Shown: one piece after another, positions 12,411 to 24,032 of the stretch
Numbering within the stretch: position 1 is the first letter of the stretch
Layout: every line of letters begins with the position of its first letter
NCBI RefSeq assembly: GCF_002878395.1
Contig: NC_061111.1
Location: 29,876,545 to 29,940,544, forward strand
From: Capsicum annuum
Lineage: Eukaryota > Streptophyta > Magnoliopsida > Solanales > Solanaceae
DNA length: 64,000 nt
Direction: 5' to 3'
Notes under the pieces: generated by a model
Seen by the model: the letters and a program-made list of their open reading frames with translations, nothing else
What the model was told of the DNA's origin: nothing
The model's database searches: none
Made by a program: the position numbers and the translations under genes

Positions 12411-13760
12411 TATTAAATGTGTGAAGGGCCTTAGAAATGTTGTTTGAACTTTTTGTCATTCATTAAAATTTTTTGCTTTAGACAAAATCATCTTTTTACT
12501 ATTTTTCTAGTTTTTAAAAGTTAATAATAAATTAATATATATTTATGGTAAAACCTTTTCTTATTAAAAGTCGTCAGAATTAATGAAAACTAATACTTTT
12601 TTCATTATTTTATGAATTATAAGACAACTAAATTTGATTTTAATAAAATTTGAAAAATCTAGAAACAAATATAAAAGCCTTAGAATAAGAAAATTTTAAT
12701 AAATATTAAATTTTAAAAAGTTTTAAATACATAATAAGAAATGTATTTTTATTATTTTATCAAATTCTTATTTAACTATTTTATTAAAAAAACACGTCCC
12801 ACCTTAAAAATAAAAAAAAGTAGTATCAGACTGTAGTTCGCATACGACCTAATTTCTTTCGTTTAAGTATGGTTTTTGATTTAATTAGGAGTCTTTAATT
12901 TTCTTTTCTTTTAAGTTTCATTTGTCTTGATTTTCTATAATAATTAGTTTTTTATGAAAAAAGTTTGTCAAATTAGATTAGATTTCTTCCATGTTTCATC
13001 AACTCTTTCTTAAAAGGAAAAAATCGTGTATCTATATATTGAGCATTTCTTTTTTCCAATAAATAATAAAATAACGTTCACAATTTAATTGTTAGAGAGT
13101 ATGTTCAAGAGAAGATTGGTTTTATGTTCTTTAGTATTAGTTTTTAATTTGTAGGTCAACAATATTAAATATTATGCATCTTTTATTAACCATTTTTATC
13201 GTATAATTTATTGTAGTTTCAATTGTTGGCTTTCGTATGATGTGCAGGTAAAGAAAAATTATGTTGTGTGGTTGAGACTACGTGCCGATTACAAGAGGAT
13301 TTAAGGGTGTGTTTTTTTGAAAAAAGAATTATTTCTCATTCATATTAACACGATGTATGTTGTTAAGGCATTGATTAGAAGTTCACGTTCTGCTCTCTAA
13401 CTCGATTTTATCAAATTTCAATTCAATTCTTTAATTTACAATTTTAAAAGTAGACATCGAACATTGAATCGAAATATTTTAGTTTGGTTTGTTTTCATTC
13501 AACTTCATTTTTATTTGAGTCGGTATTCAGAAATATTTGAACTTTTTGTCCTTCGTTAAAAGTGTCTGCTTTAGAAAAAATTATTTCTTCAATATTTAAT
13601 AAAACATATGTTATATTTGTGCTATTTTATTAAAGTGTGAAGGATCTTTGAGAAGTGATTTAAATTTTTTGCTCTTCATTAAAAAATTTTGCAATAGACA
13701 AAATCATTTAATTTTACATAATCAAATGTTACACGTGCGAGACACGTGGGGTTTAACTAG
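12402..13760 (+). mobile_element. Probable short non-autonomous Helitron
   Basis: The right end is CTAG at 13757-13760 followed by T, with a hairpin just upstream (CACGTG, loop CGAGA, CACGTG at 13732-13748), which is the Helitron 3' signature. The left end begins TC after A (TCTATAATATATTAAA), as in many plant Helitrons. There is no Rep/helicase, so it is non-autonomous, about 1.36 kb. A segment near the left end (GTGAAGGGCC…, 12421) is echoed near the right end (13637). The exact left end is uncertain because a TCTATAA repeat precedes it. Confidence 0.6.
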
Positions 13761-16006
13761 TTAATATAAAAAACTAAAACTCTATTATTGCTTTCCTTTT
13801 TACATTTTACTTTCCAAGTTTTCAGAGAGTTCTCATTATTTTCTCATCTAACTTTCATCTTACTTTTCTCATTGGTCAAGTTGTGATTTAAGTTTGTTTC
13901 TCTTCATTCTCTTTTTATGGAATTATGTTATAACTAATTACTTTATGGAGTTAAATTTTTAATAAGTTGTCTAATTTTTCATTCTTTTGTGTGCTCACAT
14001 TTTATGTGAAGGAAACTTTCAGATAAGCTACTGTGACTAGTGACTTAGAAATTGAACTACTTACGTATCCACATAATATTACTTTGAGAGATAGTAGTTT
14101 AGACGTCTTAGTAATTTGCCAACTTAATTTTTATTGGAACTACTCTATGACCATTGTTGTTTTTTTAATCTTTTTAGTGAAAATATTTAATTGTTTGTTC
14201 AATCACGTTATAATTGTAAAAAAACCAAGAAAATCAAAAAACTAAAAAAAACTGAAAAAACCCGACTAAAACCAAAATAAAAAATCGATTGCATAGTGGT
14301 TTGATTTGGTTTATATATTTAAAAAACCAACATTATTGGTTTAGTTATATTTTAATAAAAAATCGAACCATCCTGACGTATGTTCAACAATATCTAAGTA
14401 AGTCTGTGAGCCTTTACACTTAGTTTCTAAAAGTTTTTCTGTTATTAATTTCTTTTAAAGATGTTCTTCTAATCGGCATAAACCATGTGAGCTATCATGG
14501 AGTCTTACGTCTCGTTCTCCTAAGGAGAAAACCTACGTTGGGGAGAGGTGTCATACTCTTTCCAAGAAATTTAACTTGAGCTAAGTGATAACATCTGTAA
14601 ATGTCATTCATATAGAAATGGGAATGCTGAATCTGTACCTATGTTGGCTATATAATTCTATGGAAGATAGGGCATGCTAATCCCACACTTTCTGCTCGGT
14701 GCTAAATACTACTTCCTTAATTATATCCTTATTCTGTAGAAAAATCCACTTTTAAAAGTCATAATATTTCATGCTAAAAGCTAACTATGTATCTATTCAT
14801 TCAAAGCTGAGTTTAAGCTATAAAGTGGATTCTACATAGTGGCTAATGATCGAAAGATCAAATCTTTATGCAAAACTGACTATAAACATATCATGGGAGG
14901 CTTGAAAAAAACATAACCATTCTTAAAATAGCCAAATCAACTAGAGCTTTATAACCCATGCTTCAAATTTGGGTCAAAACACCATAATGTTCATGCTTGA
15001 TAATATAATTATACATATCTCAACTCGAAATCTGGAAATTATAACCATATGAATCAATTTACGAAAGTAGACATCTATTTAAACATAAAAAAAACTTACA
15101 ATATCAAATCTTCAAATAGCAATAAATGGGTATGAACCCTGATTTGAATTTCATCTAAAATCATGTAAATTGGTTATTTAAAACTAGTTTTGGGCACAAG
15201 GATGAAATATTTATCCTTGTTCAAGACCCCACATACCTTTATTAACTTACTAGATGAACAAGCTTGGTATTGAAATCCTATTTGTGCCCTTGAAGGTTGA
15301 TTCTTGAAGTTCTTGAATTGGGAACCTTGAATCTTGAACTAATTTGAAAAAAAATGGTAAAATGTTGAGGATTCTTGAAGTTGAAGGTTGAAGCCTAGGG
15401 TTTTAATTGAGAGGAATTTGATGAACAATGAGCATATTTTGCTCAATATTATGCTAAATCTTTTGTTTACAAGATTTTTGGGGCTTGATGAAAGACAAAA
15501 TTGCCCTTGGAATTTAAACTCCCGCAACTGGAACTTCGATTAGGCCTCACCGTGATGCGGTGAGAGGGTAATTGCGATACCTATCATGAAGCAGTCAAAT
15601 CATGGTGACTCATTGGATTGAGGAAATTGCTATTTTGGGGTTCACCGCGACACGGTGCAATCGCGATGACCCTCTGAAAATTGACAAATGTTAATTTGGC
15701 CACCACCGCGATGCGGTGTCCTACTCATCACAATACTCACTACGACGAGGCCTAATCGCGGTAAGCTAATGTTGTGACAATTTTGAATGCAGTCCAATCC
15801 TCGCCCGAAAACCCCAAAACTTACCCGAGACATGCTATTTTCATTCTTGAATATAATTTAACTCAAAAACCATTGTCTCGGAGTCCGCAGGGCCAATTTA
15901 GAAATCTTTCAAGTTTGAAGGGAGTCAAAATGACTAAGTCCCTTAACTCTAAACTTTACCTACGTACTAAGGGCTAGACTGAGCTAGAAATATTAGGGGT
16001 ATTACA

Positions 16007-16457
16007 CCTATTATGATCATTTATGTTGTGTTTTATCGAATAGCTATATGCTATTCATGTACTTTTTTTGGTTAATATATGAATGTTTAATTGATTAAAG
16101 TGCAAAGGAATGACATATAATGGAACATTTTATTCTTCAAGGTTTTGTTAGGCCTACCTCCAGCATAAAAAGGGTCCTACACATACTAGGGTGTGTTATT
16201 GTTGCTTAATGTATTTGCTTACATGCCATCTTATAATTTATTTGAGTTTACATGACAGCTTACTTACTACATGATTTATCGAATTTATATGAACATGAAT
16301 TTACTTAATCTCCTTATTTAAAACTAAGATCATTTGTATTTTATTTTCTTTTCCTTTTATTTTATTCCCCAAATAAGAGTTGATTCACATTGACAATTGA
16401 ACGGGCCGACCATCCATACTTCACAATGTCTAAGGCTTTAATATTACCATGGCATAG
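16007..16457 (+). other. Leader region of the Tat-like element
   Basis: AT-rich noncoding sequence between the neighbouring LTR and gag. I see no clear primer site. The stretch at about 16375-16460 (CCAAATAAGAGTTGATTC…) runs directly into the gag start. Confidence 0.4.
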
Positions 16458-18500
16458 TTGGGCCATTCAAGGAAGAAAAATAATATGTCTAATCCAACCA
16501 CATCTAATCCTATCGGTACTGGTAATACTGTGATTCCTAGGGACTCTCTTCACACTCTCAAAAATGAAACTATTGTTAAATATGATGAACATATTGCCCG
16601 CTTGACTCAAGAGATTAAGGATATTCACAACGAGATGAATTGGTTTATGTGCTTGACTAATTTTTCCATTACACCAAAAGATCACCTCCTGGGCTTGGAA
16701 ACACCACACCAAATCTATGACATTTTCCATCACTTGATTCACCAGTCCTCAAATACTTTCCTCCTTAACATACTTCACCTACCAATAACAATCTACCTCC
16801 AACTACCCCCGTAAATCCACCAAATCAACTGCCCATCTATACACATCCACAAAGTCAACCACCCACCTACAATACCTATGCTACTCCTTCTAATCCATCA
16901 CTCGTCAATCTATCAAACCAATGTTTTGTTCATATTTCTCACATATCACCGCCTATCAACACCTATCCACTACATAAAACTACCCTAAACAACTAACTAA
17001 ATAAACTACCAGTTAATACCTTTTATAATCTTCCACTACCTCTAATTTAAAATACTCCTACCATATAAATTTATCCATCCTAGCATATATAAGAGGCACA
17101 TGTTTTCATTCCTTACGCTAAATATTTCCTCTGGTATATTCATTAAAAAATTAAACCTTTACCAACCCAATCATGGTAATTTTCTAATGTAATGTAGACC
17201 TATATAAGGAAATAGAGTAGGATGCCAAGGAAAGGTTGATGATGTGCTAGCAAAGGAGATTCCCGATCATAAGGAAGAAATGAGAAACCTCCAAAATACT
17301 AGGAGAAGAAAAAGCCTAGAGTATGAGGGTTTGTGTGTGCAACCTGATATTGACTTACCTATAGGGTATAACCTCCAACATGTGATTTGTTCAATAGTGT
17401 TGGTGATCCACATAAAATATAAGAGCCTACTATGACAAGTTGGTAGGACTAGGGAGAAATAAAATGATTAGAATTAAACTGTTCATAAAAAGTTTGTTTG
17501 GTGAAGCACTTGCTTAGTACACATAATAGGATCTCCCCAAATTTCATGGTTGGAATTATATGGCACAATAATTTATGGATAGATTTAGGTTCAACACTAA
17601 AATCACACCAGCTAGGTTCTATTTGGCCAAGTTAAAGAAGAAGCCAACTAATACAGTTCTTGAGTATTCTTTGCATTGGAGGTCTAAAACAGCTAAAGTC
17701 GAAACACCAATGAGTGAAAGTGAAATGACTGCTACCTTCATTGAATCCCAAGATAACATTTTCTACTATATGAAAATGATAACTATGATGGGACAAAAGT
17801 TCATAGAAGTTGTCAGAATGGGGAAAATCTTGGAAGATGGGATAAAAAATTAGGGAGAATCCAAGACTATATAGCTTTGAAAGATGCAAGTAAAACAATT
17901 CAATATGGTTCCATTAATGGGAATAAAAGGAATAAAGAAGATGCATCTTCTCTCATGATTGACCATGGATACAAGCCAAATTAAGCTCCTCTATACCCTA
18001 ATTAACCACATCAACCTATTTATCCTTAACAATATGCTGGAACTTCCTAGGCACTCTATCAACTTCCACCAACTCCTTACCATGTTTACAATACCCAAAA
18101 AAATTACTACCAACCTCCAAGTCCTGCTTACCAAGAGCCACTTCTATACCAGTCCATTGTATCTCTAACCAATCAAAATTGCTTACATGCTGCACTTGAA
18201 GTTTGTCTAAATCTAGAAATAAAAAATAATCGCAAGTACACCAAAATAACTAAATCATATGCTCAATTATTTGAAAAATTAAAAAAAGCAAGTGTGATAT
18301 AACCAATTAAAAGAAAAATTCTAGATCCTATTCCAAAATGGTTTGATTGTTCCTAACATTGTGCATATCACTCAGGAGTTGTTGGGCATGATACTGAGAA
18401 TCACTGTGATCTTAAAAACAAGATTGAAGCGTAAATTAACGAAAGAGAAATCTAGCTTACTAGGCCTCAACCTAATGTGAGAAACAACCATTTTGCAAAC
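16458..18500 (+). pseudogene. Tat/Ogre-like gag, broken
   Basis: The first segment (118 codons) starts MGHSRKKNNMSNPTTSNP and includes an amphipathic stretch (KYDEHIARLTQEIKDIH). A proline-rich stretch follows, then the capsid part at 17575-17853 (MDRFRFNTKITPARFYL, TNTVLEYSLHWRSKTAKV, GQKFIEVVRMGKILEDG). A CxxHxG-type knuckle lies near 18345-18410 (HSGVVGHDTENHC-like text across stops). The order matches the Tat/Ogre gag of dicots as I remember it. Frameshifts and stops are many. Gag would assemble the particle. It is dead here. Confidence 0.7.
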
Positions 18501-18520
18501 CGCATAATACTAATGTCAAC

Positions 18521-18760
18521 ATGATAACTATTAAGGAAGATTTGGATTTGAAAGAAATTAGTGTACCAATTGGAAATATGGGAAATGACGTATCATTGAT
18601 TTTTGACACTTCTATGATAACAGTCCAAGAACTAACACCAATAGAGGTTAGCACTACTAGCACTAAGACCCCAACCATTTGCGGTGCTGAACCAAAGAAG
18701 ACTTTGAATAATTGTACTTGTACTTCGTACCTGGTTCGTCGGGGGGTCTTGGTAGATTGA
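18521..18760 (+). pseudogene. Gag tail or gag-pol linker of the Tat-like element
   Basis: A 79-codon frame (MITIKEDLDLKEISVPIG…) following the knuckle, rich in Thr, Pro and Val, like the low-complexity linker after gag in this clade. No protease active site follows. It could be a chance frame, but position and composition favour a remnant. Confidence 0.4.
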
Positions 18761-18779
18761 ACAAGTTGTAACACTTTTT

Positions 18780-19185
18780 GAAAAAGTACAATTCTAAGGA
18801 CTGAGGCTTGATCATGCCAAGAACTTTATGTTGTTTTGCCTCATCTTTTTAAAGGTTAATTGCAAAATCTATGAATGCATTTTATATTTTTCTTTAACTT
18901 TCTATTACGTATTACTTTTTATCCTTTTTATATATATTTTCAAAATCATTCAATTTATGATTGTGACGTAATGAAATAAATGAACAATGCTTGGTGCCAA
19001 GAAAGACCTTGGAAAATATAAAGTTGACTAAGAGCTCAATCAACCAACTAGGGAACATGATGAACTAGGAAATTATTTGAGCACAAAGAATATCCATTCA
19101 AGAGAAGTGATGACACTACATCATAGGATGACTTTAGATAGAATTTATTTGGATGTAAACTTTAGTTTTTATGTAATTTATTAAC
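18780..19185 (+). other. Noncoding 3' region of the Tat-like element
   Basis: AT-rich sequence after the last gag-like frame with no motif of pol. It leads directly into the GATACGTAGGCA repeats. Confidence 0.4.
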
Positions 19186-19560
19186 TATGTTCTAACCTGA
19201 GTCCTTTGGTGGGATACGTAGGCACCCCACATAGGGTTCGGTTATAAAATAGCAAAAATTCAATTTCTATTTAATACTAATTTTATTTTTACCCTATTCC
19301 CTCAGTAGGATACATGGTCCACCCACGTACGTTTCTGTCATATTAGGATAGAAACTAGAAACATTATTTAGGTAATTTTGAACTGCACATGGTCTGATTC
19401 TCTTAGTGGGGTATGTAGGAAATCCATTTCGTGTTCGGTCCCTTTATTAGAAAATTTTTATAATATTTTTATGTATCTTGAACTATGTTCTAACCTGATT
19501 CTATTTCTAAGATACGCAAACAATGTATATAAGGTTCGTTGTCACCACAACATAAAACAT
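19186..19560 (+). repeat. Diverged tandem repeat with a GATACGTAGG core
   Basis: Four units of roughly 90-125 bases, each with CTGATTC/CTGAGTC, then GATACGTAGG or a variant (19213, 19299, 19409, 19512), then GGTTCGGT or a variant. A fifth unit resumes far to the right at about 44930-44975 (GACCTGATTC, GAGATATGTAAG), which supports joining the two parts of the Tat-like element. Confidence 0.7.
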
Positions 19561-20053
19561 AGTATACATTATGAAGGCCAAAGCTAGGACAAATTTTGAG
19601 AAGACATGAACGATAATGATTGGACATTGTCAAAATACATTTATCATAATACTAAGAATTTTTCGTTGAGTTAAAGGACAACAAAGTTACTGGATGATAA
19701 CACTAGGACTATCAATCATGGCAAAAAATATTATTTGGCCCCTACAAGAAATTAATCATCAAGGATAAATGTCGAAGATAAAAAGATGAAATTCAACCAA
19801 TCACTATCTGCAGTCGAATGGATACACTTATTTTAATTTTTACTCTAATAACTTATTTTATAATTCACTTTATCCACTTGATAATTTTACCTTGAATTTT
19901 TTTAGGAATTGACATTATTTCATCGAACACAATGAACATATCACTTGAGCATAAGCCACTAAACTTTATTTCTTATTCATTAATTACTCTGTTTTTCTTT
20001 TATGACTCTATTCAATGACTTTAATTTAAAGCAAAGCAAGGATTTACAACAAT
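19561..20053 (+). other. Noncoding stretch between the two tandem arrays
   Basis: No coding signal or further repeat that I can see. Confidence 0.3.
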
Positions 20054-20499
20054 CAACATTGGTCCCTGTAGATAATTGGAGGTATCATTCATTATTAGGT
20101 CTCCGTAGAAAATCAGAGTTCATCAACATTAGTTTTTGTAGACAATTGAAGAAATTATTCACTATCTAGTCTCCTTAGATAATCGTAGTTCATCAACATT
20201 GGTCCTCGTAGACAATTGAAGGCATCATTCATTATTATGTCTCCATTGACAATGAGAGTTCATCAACATTGGCCCCATAGACAATTGGAGACATTATTTA
20301 ATCAGGTCTCTATAGAGAATCGAAGTTCATCACTAAGTCTCGCAGACAATCGTAGACATCATTCACTGCCCGATCTTCATATACAATCAGAGTCTATCAT
20401 CAAGTCCCCATGGACAATTAGACACATTATTCATCATCAAGTTTTCATAGATAATTAGAGACATCATTCATCATCAAGTCCCTGTTGTTAATCAGACGC
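20054..20499 (+). repeat. Tandem array of about 35/70-base units, left half
   Basis: Units carry a GTCTCCGTAGACAATCG-like core followed by CATCATTCATCATCA-like text. In the left part two sub-units form a longer unit of about 70 bases marked by CATCAACATTGG (20054, 20121, 20190, 20261). In the right part single units of 35-37 bases remain. The array breaks at GACGC (20495-20499), where the copia element was inserted. The 80-codon frame at 20216-20458 is only the repeat read as protein. Confidence 0.85.
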
Positions 20500-20501
20500 A
20501 C

Positions 20502-21260
20502 TGTTGGAACCTTGAGGTATGCACCGATATAGTGAGGGACCAGATCCCTCAAAATCAATCACAATCAATAAAATAGTAAATCAACCAGGAACATAACATA
20601 GTTTAGGAAATGTAAAGAACATATGATTTAAAATGGAAATTTCCTTGATTAAGGGAGGAAAAACCACGACTTGTCCTCATAAGTACCTTAAAAGTTCACT
20701 ATAATCAACCTCTTGATTATAGAATTAAACTTGAATGCAACTCTAGTGTCCTACTTCTTGTAGTAATTCTACTAAAACTTTAACTTGACAACTCTACCAA
20801 GACTCCTCAATACTTATTAACTCTAACCAATTTCAATCTTAGGCAACTCTATCTAAAGCACTCTCAAAAATAAAAGGAAAAGATCATTACTCTTATAGAA
20901 TGACTAATTCATTTATAAACTCAAACTGGACTCAAGAACAATTTCTATTTTAGCTCAAACAATAATTGAGAACTTGAGCAATGTTGAAATTAGGTTTTTG
21001 CCTTTCTTTCACTCTTCTATTTTTCGTTTTTGCAAAAAATGACTTGATAGAGAAGCATCCTTTTTCTTTTATAGAAGAGTGATGATTATGATTGAAATAT
21101 AATTAGACCTGGTGTCCTATGTAGTACAAGTATCACCAGCACAGTTTGTTACACAAAAGGACAAAATTATGTAGATGCGTGCCAACTGTACTATTGCCCT
21201 GAACTTCCAGGGACCTAATTCATTGTAATCATTTGCTTATCATTAAAATAAGATAAAAAA
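20502..21260 (-). repeat. 3' LTR of the copia element
   Basis: About 759 bases. Its left part matches 34641-34778 (GTGAGGGACCA… then AATAAAATAGTAAATCAACC) and the rest matches 43497-44114 (CACTCTCAAAA, GATAGAGAAGCATCC). It starts TGTTGGAACC on the plus strand, so the element end is CA on the minus strand. The opposite end is eroded to a run of A at 21255-21262. Confidence 0.85.
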
Positions 21261-21261
21261 A

Positions 21262-22000
21262 ATTCCTTTTTCATGATGACAAACCAACCACAGAGTTTTG
21301 AGCATTAATACACATTCATCACATTTAATCAGTGTAATTACCACTACTGAAGATGAATGTTTCCCCTATCATCACGCTTCCACCATCATACAACATAGGG
21401 ACCTGGTCCATTATTGTCAATTTCTATTAAGCTTCAATTTCTTCCCCCTTTCATCATGCACCATCGGTCAATTAATGCGTTTTTGTACTTTTCCCTTGTC
21501 ACTATGCCTCCATATTCAAACACATTATCATATATGTGCTGAACTTAGTACCTAGCCTTGTCCGTAAGATCATCAGTACATACACACACACCCGGTCCTT
21601 AACTCTTGAAGTCAGTATCCCTCTTTTGGCATTATTGAAAAGTAATAACAGTAAACCAAGAATAAAGATAAGCACGTGTTAGTTAACTCATGGTCACTAG
21701 GGCAACACAAACATGAAGAATAGTTTTAAAATAAAGAGACAAATGCTGCACATAAATACAGAATTCATTCATTCATAAAAAAAAATTCAATACCAATACA
21801 ATCATACAAAATAACATATAAAATAAATTGTCTTCAAATGACAACATAGTAACCAAAATATAAGACTGACACAAGATTAATGAGAGGACAGGGATAAGAT
21901 GGCTTCGGTAGCAGGAGGCTTGGGGGAAGGGACTTAAGCAACATCTTCATTCTTGTATTTTTAGAACTGTGTGCTTTAAATAGATATTTGATGGGGACCT
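21262..22000 (-). other. 3' noncoding region of the copia element and tail of its second ORF
   Basis: On the minus strand, 22000 down to about 21905 continues the coiled-coil tail of the ORF cut at 29651 (SLPPSLLLPKPS-like text). Below lies noncoding sequence with CAAAAGAGGGATAC near 21625, like the AAAAGGGGGAGA region that precedes the LTR of SIRE elements, and a purine tract (CATGAAAAAGGAA) at 21262-21275. Confidence 0.55.
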
Positions 22001-22005
22001 TCACT

Positions 22006-24032
22006 TGTAACACCCGATAGTTTTCCTAGCTTAAATTCATTTTTAGAATGTTAAGGAATAGCTTCCAAAATGAAGAATATTTATTTTGTGTTGAATTTTT
22101 CATATTTAGATCTTCCATTGTATGAGAATTGAATAAGCTTTTCATCAATACCAAATTCTCCCAAATACGATACTCAGTTGAGGAGTTAGAGTATTTTTAA
22201 GTTGACAGTGTCCCACCTGACATACACCGCATCACGGTGAAGGACAATTTATAATTGTCAAATCTAGTGGACCTCCACGACATTGGTACATCATGGAGAG
22301 GTTGAAATCTCAGTTGTCAATTTCTAGTGGCGCAACACAATAGCACCGTGTCGCGCCAAAGTGGAATTTCACACTCGTCCTTTACAGTAGATTAACGTTA
22401 TTTTAATGCAACGCGGTAAAAGTATAATCATTGTGTTATTGATCCATAATTCTAATACCTGTTCCATGAATTTTATCCCAAGTATGTGAAGTTCTTATTA
22501 GGTGAATAATATTAATAGAAGTCAGTTAGAGCCAAGTGGAGCAAAGAACATTAGATTCATTCAATGTTTGGTGTTTAATTCTTCAAGGGTCAAATTTGAA
22601 AGTGTATAACTTTTTATGTATGGAGAATCCTCCATCTCACGACTGACCAAATTGTTTATAATTGAATTATGTTTCCAATAATACCAATTTCATCTTAATC
22701 TAGCACCCGAGCGAAAAGTTATAGCCATTTTTGTGTGAGGCAGTAAGCTGCCACAATGGTACCGCATCGCAACAAAGAGCAAAATCAGGATACGAGTTAT
22801 GAATTTTTGATTTAAATGAATAAGGGGCAAAGGGTTCTTTCTCCCCATAAACTCAGGTAGTAATATAAAAATGTATAGCCTCCATTGGGGCATTATTTTG
22901 GCCCCATTATCCTACTTTACTCCCTAGAACAAAATCTAATCAATTGTCTTCAAGATTCATCCATTCCACCACCTTCTATTAAAAAAAACAATAAAAAATT
23001 AAGCTTTTTATTTCAAGAAGTTCAAGAACATTCTCAAGAACATCAATTTGAGTTATCTTCTTCAAGAAATAATATTCAAGAACTCCAATAGAAATTCAAG
23101 TCAAACTTTTTCATCAATTCTCTTTCTAAACAAAACCCTAAAGCTCAAACTTACATTCCAATAAATCCAATCTTCGTCATCAATTCTCCAAGATAGTTCA
23201 AGATTATGAATTTCCAATTTAATAACTCCAAGAACTCATCTTCAAAATTATCATAGGAATCTAAGATTTAAGCTTTCTCTTCTAAGATCGTCAATTAGGG
23301 TATGTGGGTTTTTTTAACAAGGATAATTCCTTCATCCTTGTGCCCAAAACTTATTTTAACTACAAATTTACTGAATTTTATGTGATTTCCCATGAAATTA
23401 AAATTAGGGTTTATACCCAATATTGCTATTTATGAGATTATGGGATTTTAAGGGATTTAAAAGTTGAATTACATGCCTATGTTCATATTTTCATGCATAT
23501 TGTAGCAGTGTTTGGATTTTAAGTTGTTTTGTAAAGGTTTACATTACCAAGCATGAATATTATGATGTTTTAACATGAGTTTGATGCATGGGTTATCAAG
23601 CCCTAATTAATGATTGCTATTTCACGATTTGTTTATGCTATGAGCACCCAATGATAAGATTATTCTCAGATTTTCAATAAAGATTTTGGTCCTAAACTAA
23701 GATGAAGAATCCACTTTGTACATATGACTTGAGATTTATAGAAAAGAAGGAGCATAATTGGTTTTCTTGTAAACCCTTGTGCTATTTTGAAGTGGATGTC
23801 CTAAGATCTTAAGAATATGAATGGGAGTAGAATTTAGCACCGAGATGGGTATTTTACCTAGGTTTCATGCCCCAGAACTATGTGCCACCATAGGATTAAG
23901 ATTATTATCACATCTAGGTAGATAACTAAGATTGTGATCACTTAAGATAAAGGTTCTATTCCAATGCAAAAGGTAGAATAGCTCTCCCCAACAAGGGTAA
24001 GACGTTGGACTTCATGAATTCTCCCATCCTTT
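22006..24032 (+). repeat. 5' LTR of LARD 1, 3' truncated
   Basis: Matches 26735 onward, for example CCAAAATGAAGAATATTT (22055) and GAACATTAGATTCATTC (22547, 27283). Similarity is lost after about 24010, in AGACGTTGGACTTC, and the next sequence (CATACTCTAGATCGTGC) resembles the leader of LARD 2 near 37218. A deletion has therefore removed about 0.9 kb of LTR and the primer site. Hairpins CACCG/CGGTG (22225-22239) and GGCGC/GCGCC (22329-22357) lie in the U3 part. Confidence 0.82.

Larger units (their letters stand above)
12007..14398. mobile_element. AT-rich DNA insertion inside the LTR, class uncertain
   Basis: About 2.4 kb of sequence unlike any LTR here interrupts the LTR. Near its left end is CTAGGGGTGGACAAA followed by TTTGGTTTGGTT/AACCAAACC-rich text (12050-12190). 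Near its right end is similar GGTTTGATTTGG text (14299-14340), so the ends are loosely inverted. TAAGTCT occurs at both 12000-12006 and 14399-14405 and may be a 7-base target duplication. No transposase is visible. The 70-codon frame at 14033-14245 has no domain. It may be a hAT-like or other non-autonomous DNA element. Confidence 0.45.
6711..16006 (-). mobile_element. Tekay-like Ty3/gypsy element, inverted, lacking its 3' end
   Basis: Reading the minus strand from 16006: LTR (11250-16006, with a nested insertion), primer site (11234-11245), leader, gag (10937 to 9850), protease (about 9607), RT and RNase H (9326 to 7869) and integrase (7766 to 7078). The integrase stops inside its core and is followed by a second, partial copy of leader plus gag start (6711-7075). 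There is no 3' LTR or polypurine tract. Almost the whole gag-pol stays in one reading frame despite many stops. Confidence 0.85.
11250..16006 (-). repeat. 5' LTR of the inverted Tekay-like element, split by an insertion
   Basis: On the minus strand the LTR starts TGTAATACCCC at 16006 and ends GGGCGTTACA at 11250. Removing the insertion at about 12007-14398 leaves about 2.4 kb, in line with the other Tekay-like LTRs here (2.2-2.9 kb). Near its start, at 15546-15718, lie three perfect CG-rich hairpins. Short open frames within it (15339-15977) are not genes. Confidence 0.8.

Noticed and set aside
15339..15977. Three frames of 62-67 codons on both strands
   Set aside because: They lie in the LTR of the inverted element and overlap the hairpin region; no domain.
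19213..19250. tRNA-like B-box (GGTTCGGTT) in the GATACGTAGG repeats
   Set aside because: No A box at the right distance and no cloverleaf; repeated motif of the Tat-like element.
20216..20458. 80-codon open frame
   Set aside because: It is the tandem repeat read as protein; the sequence is periodic and has no domain.
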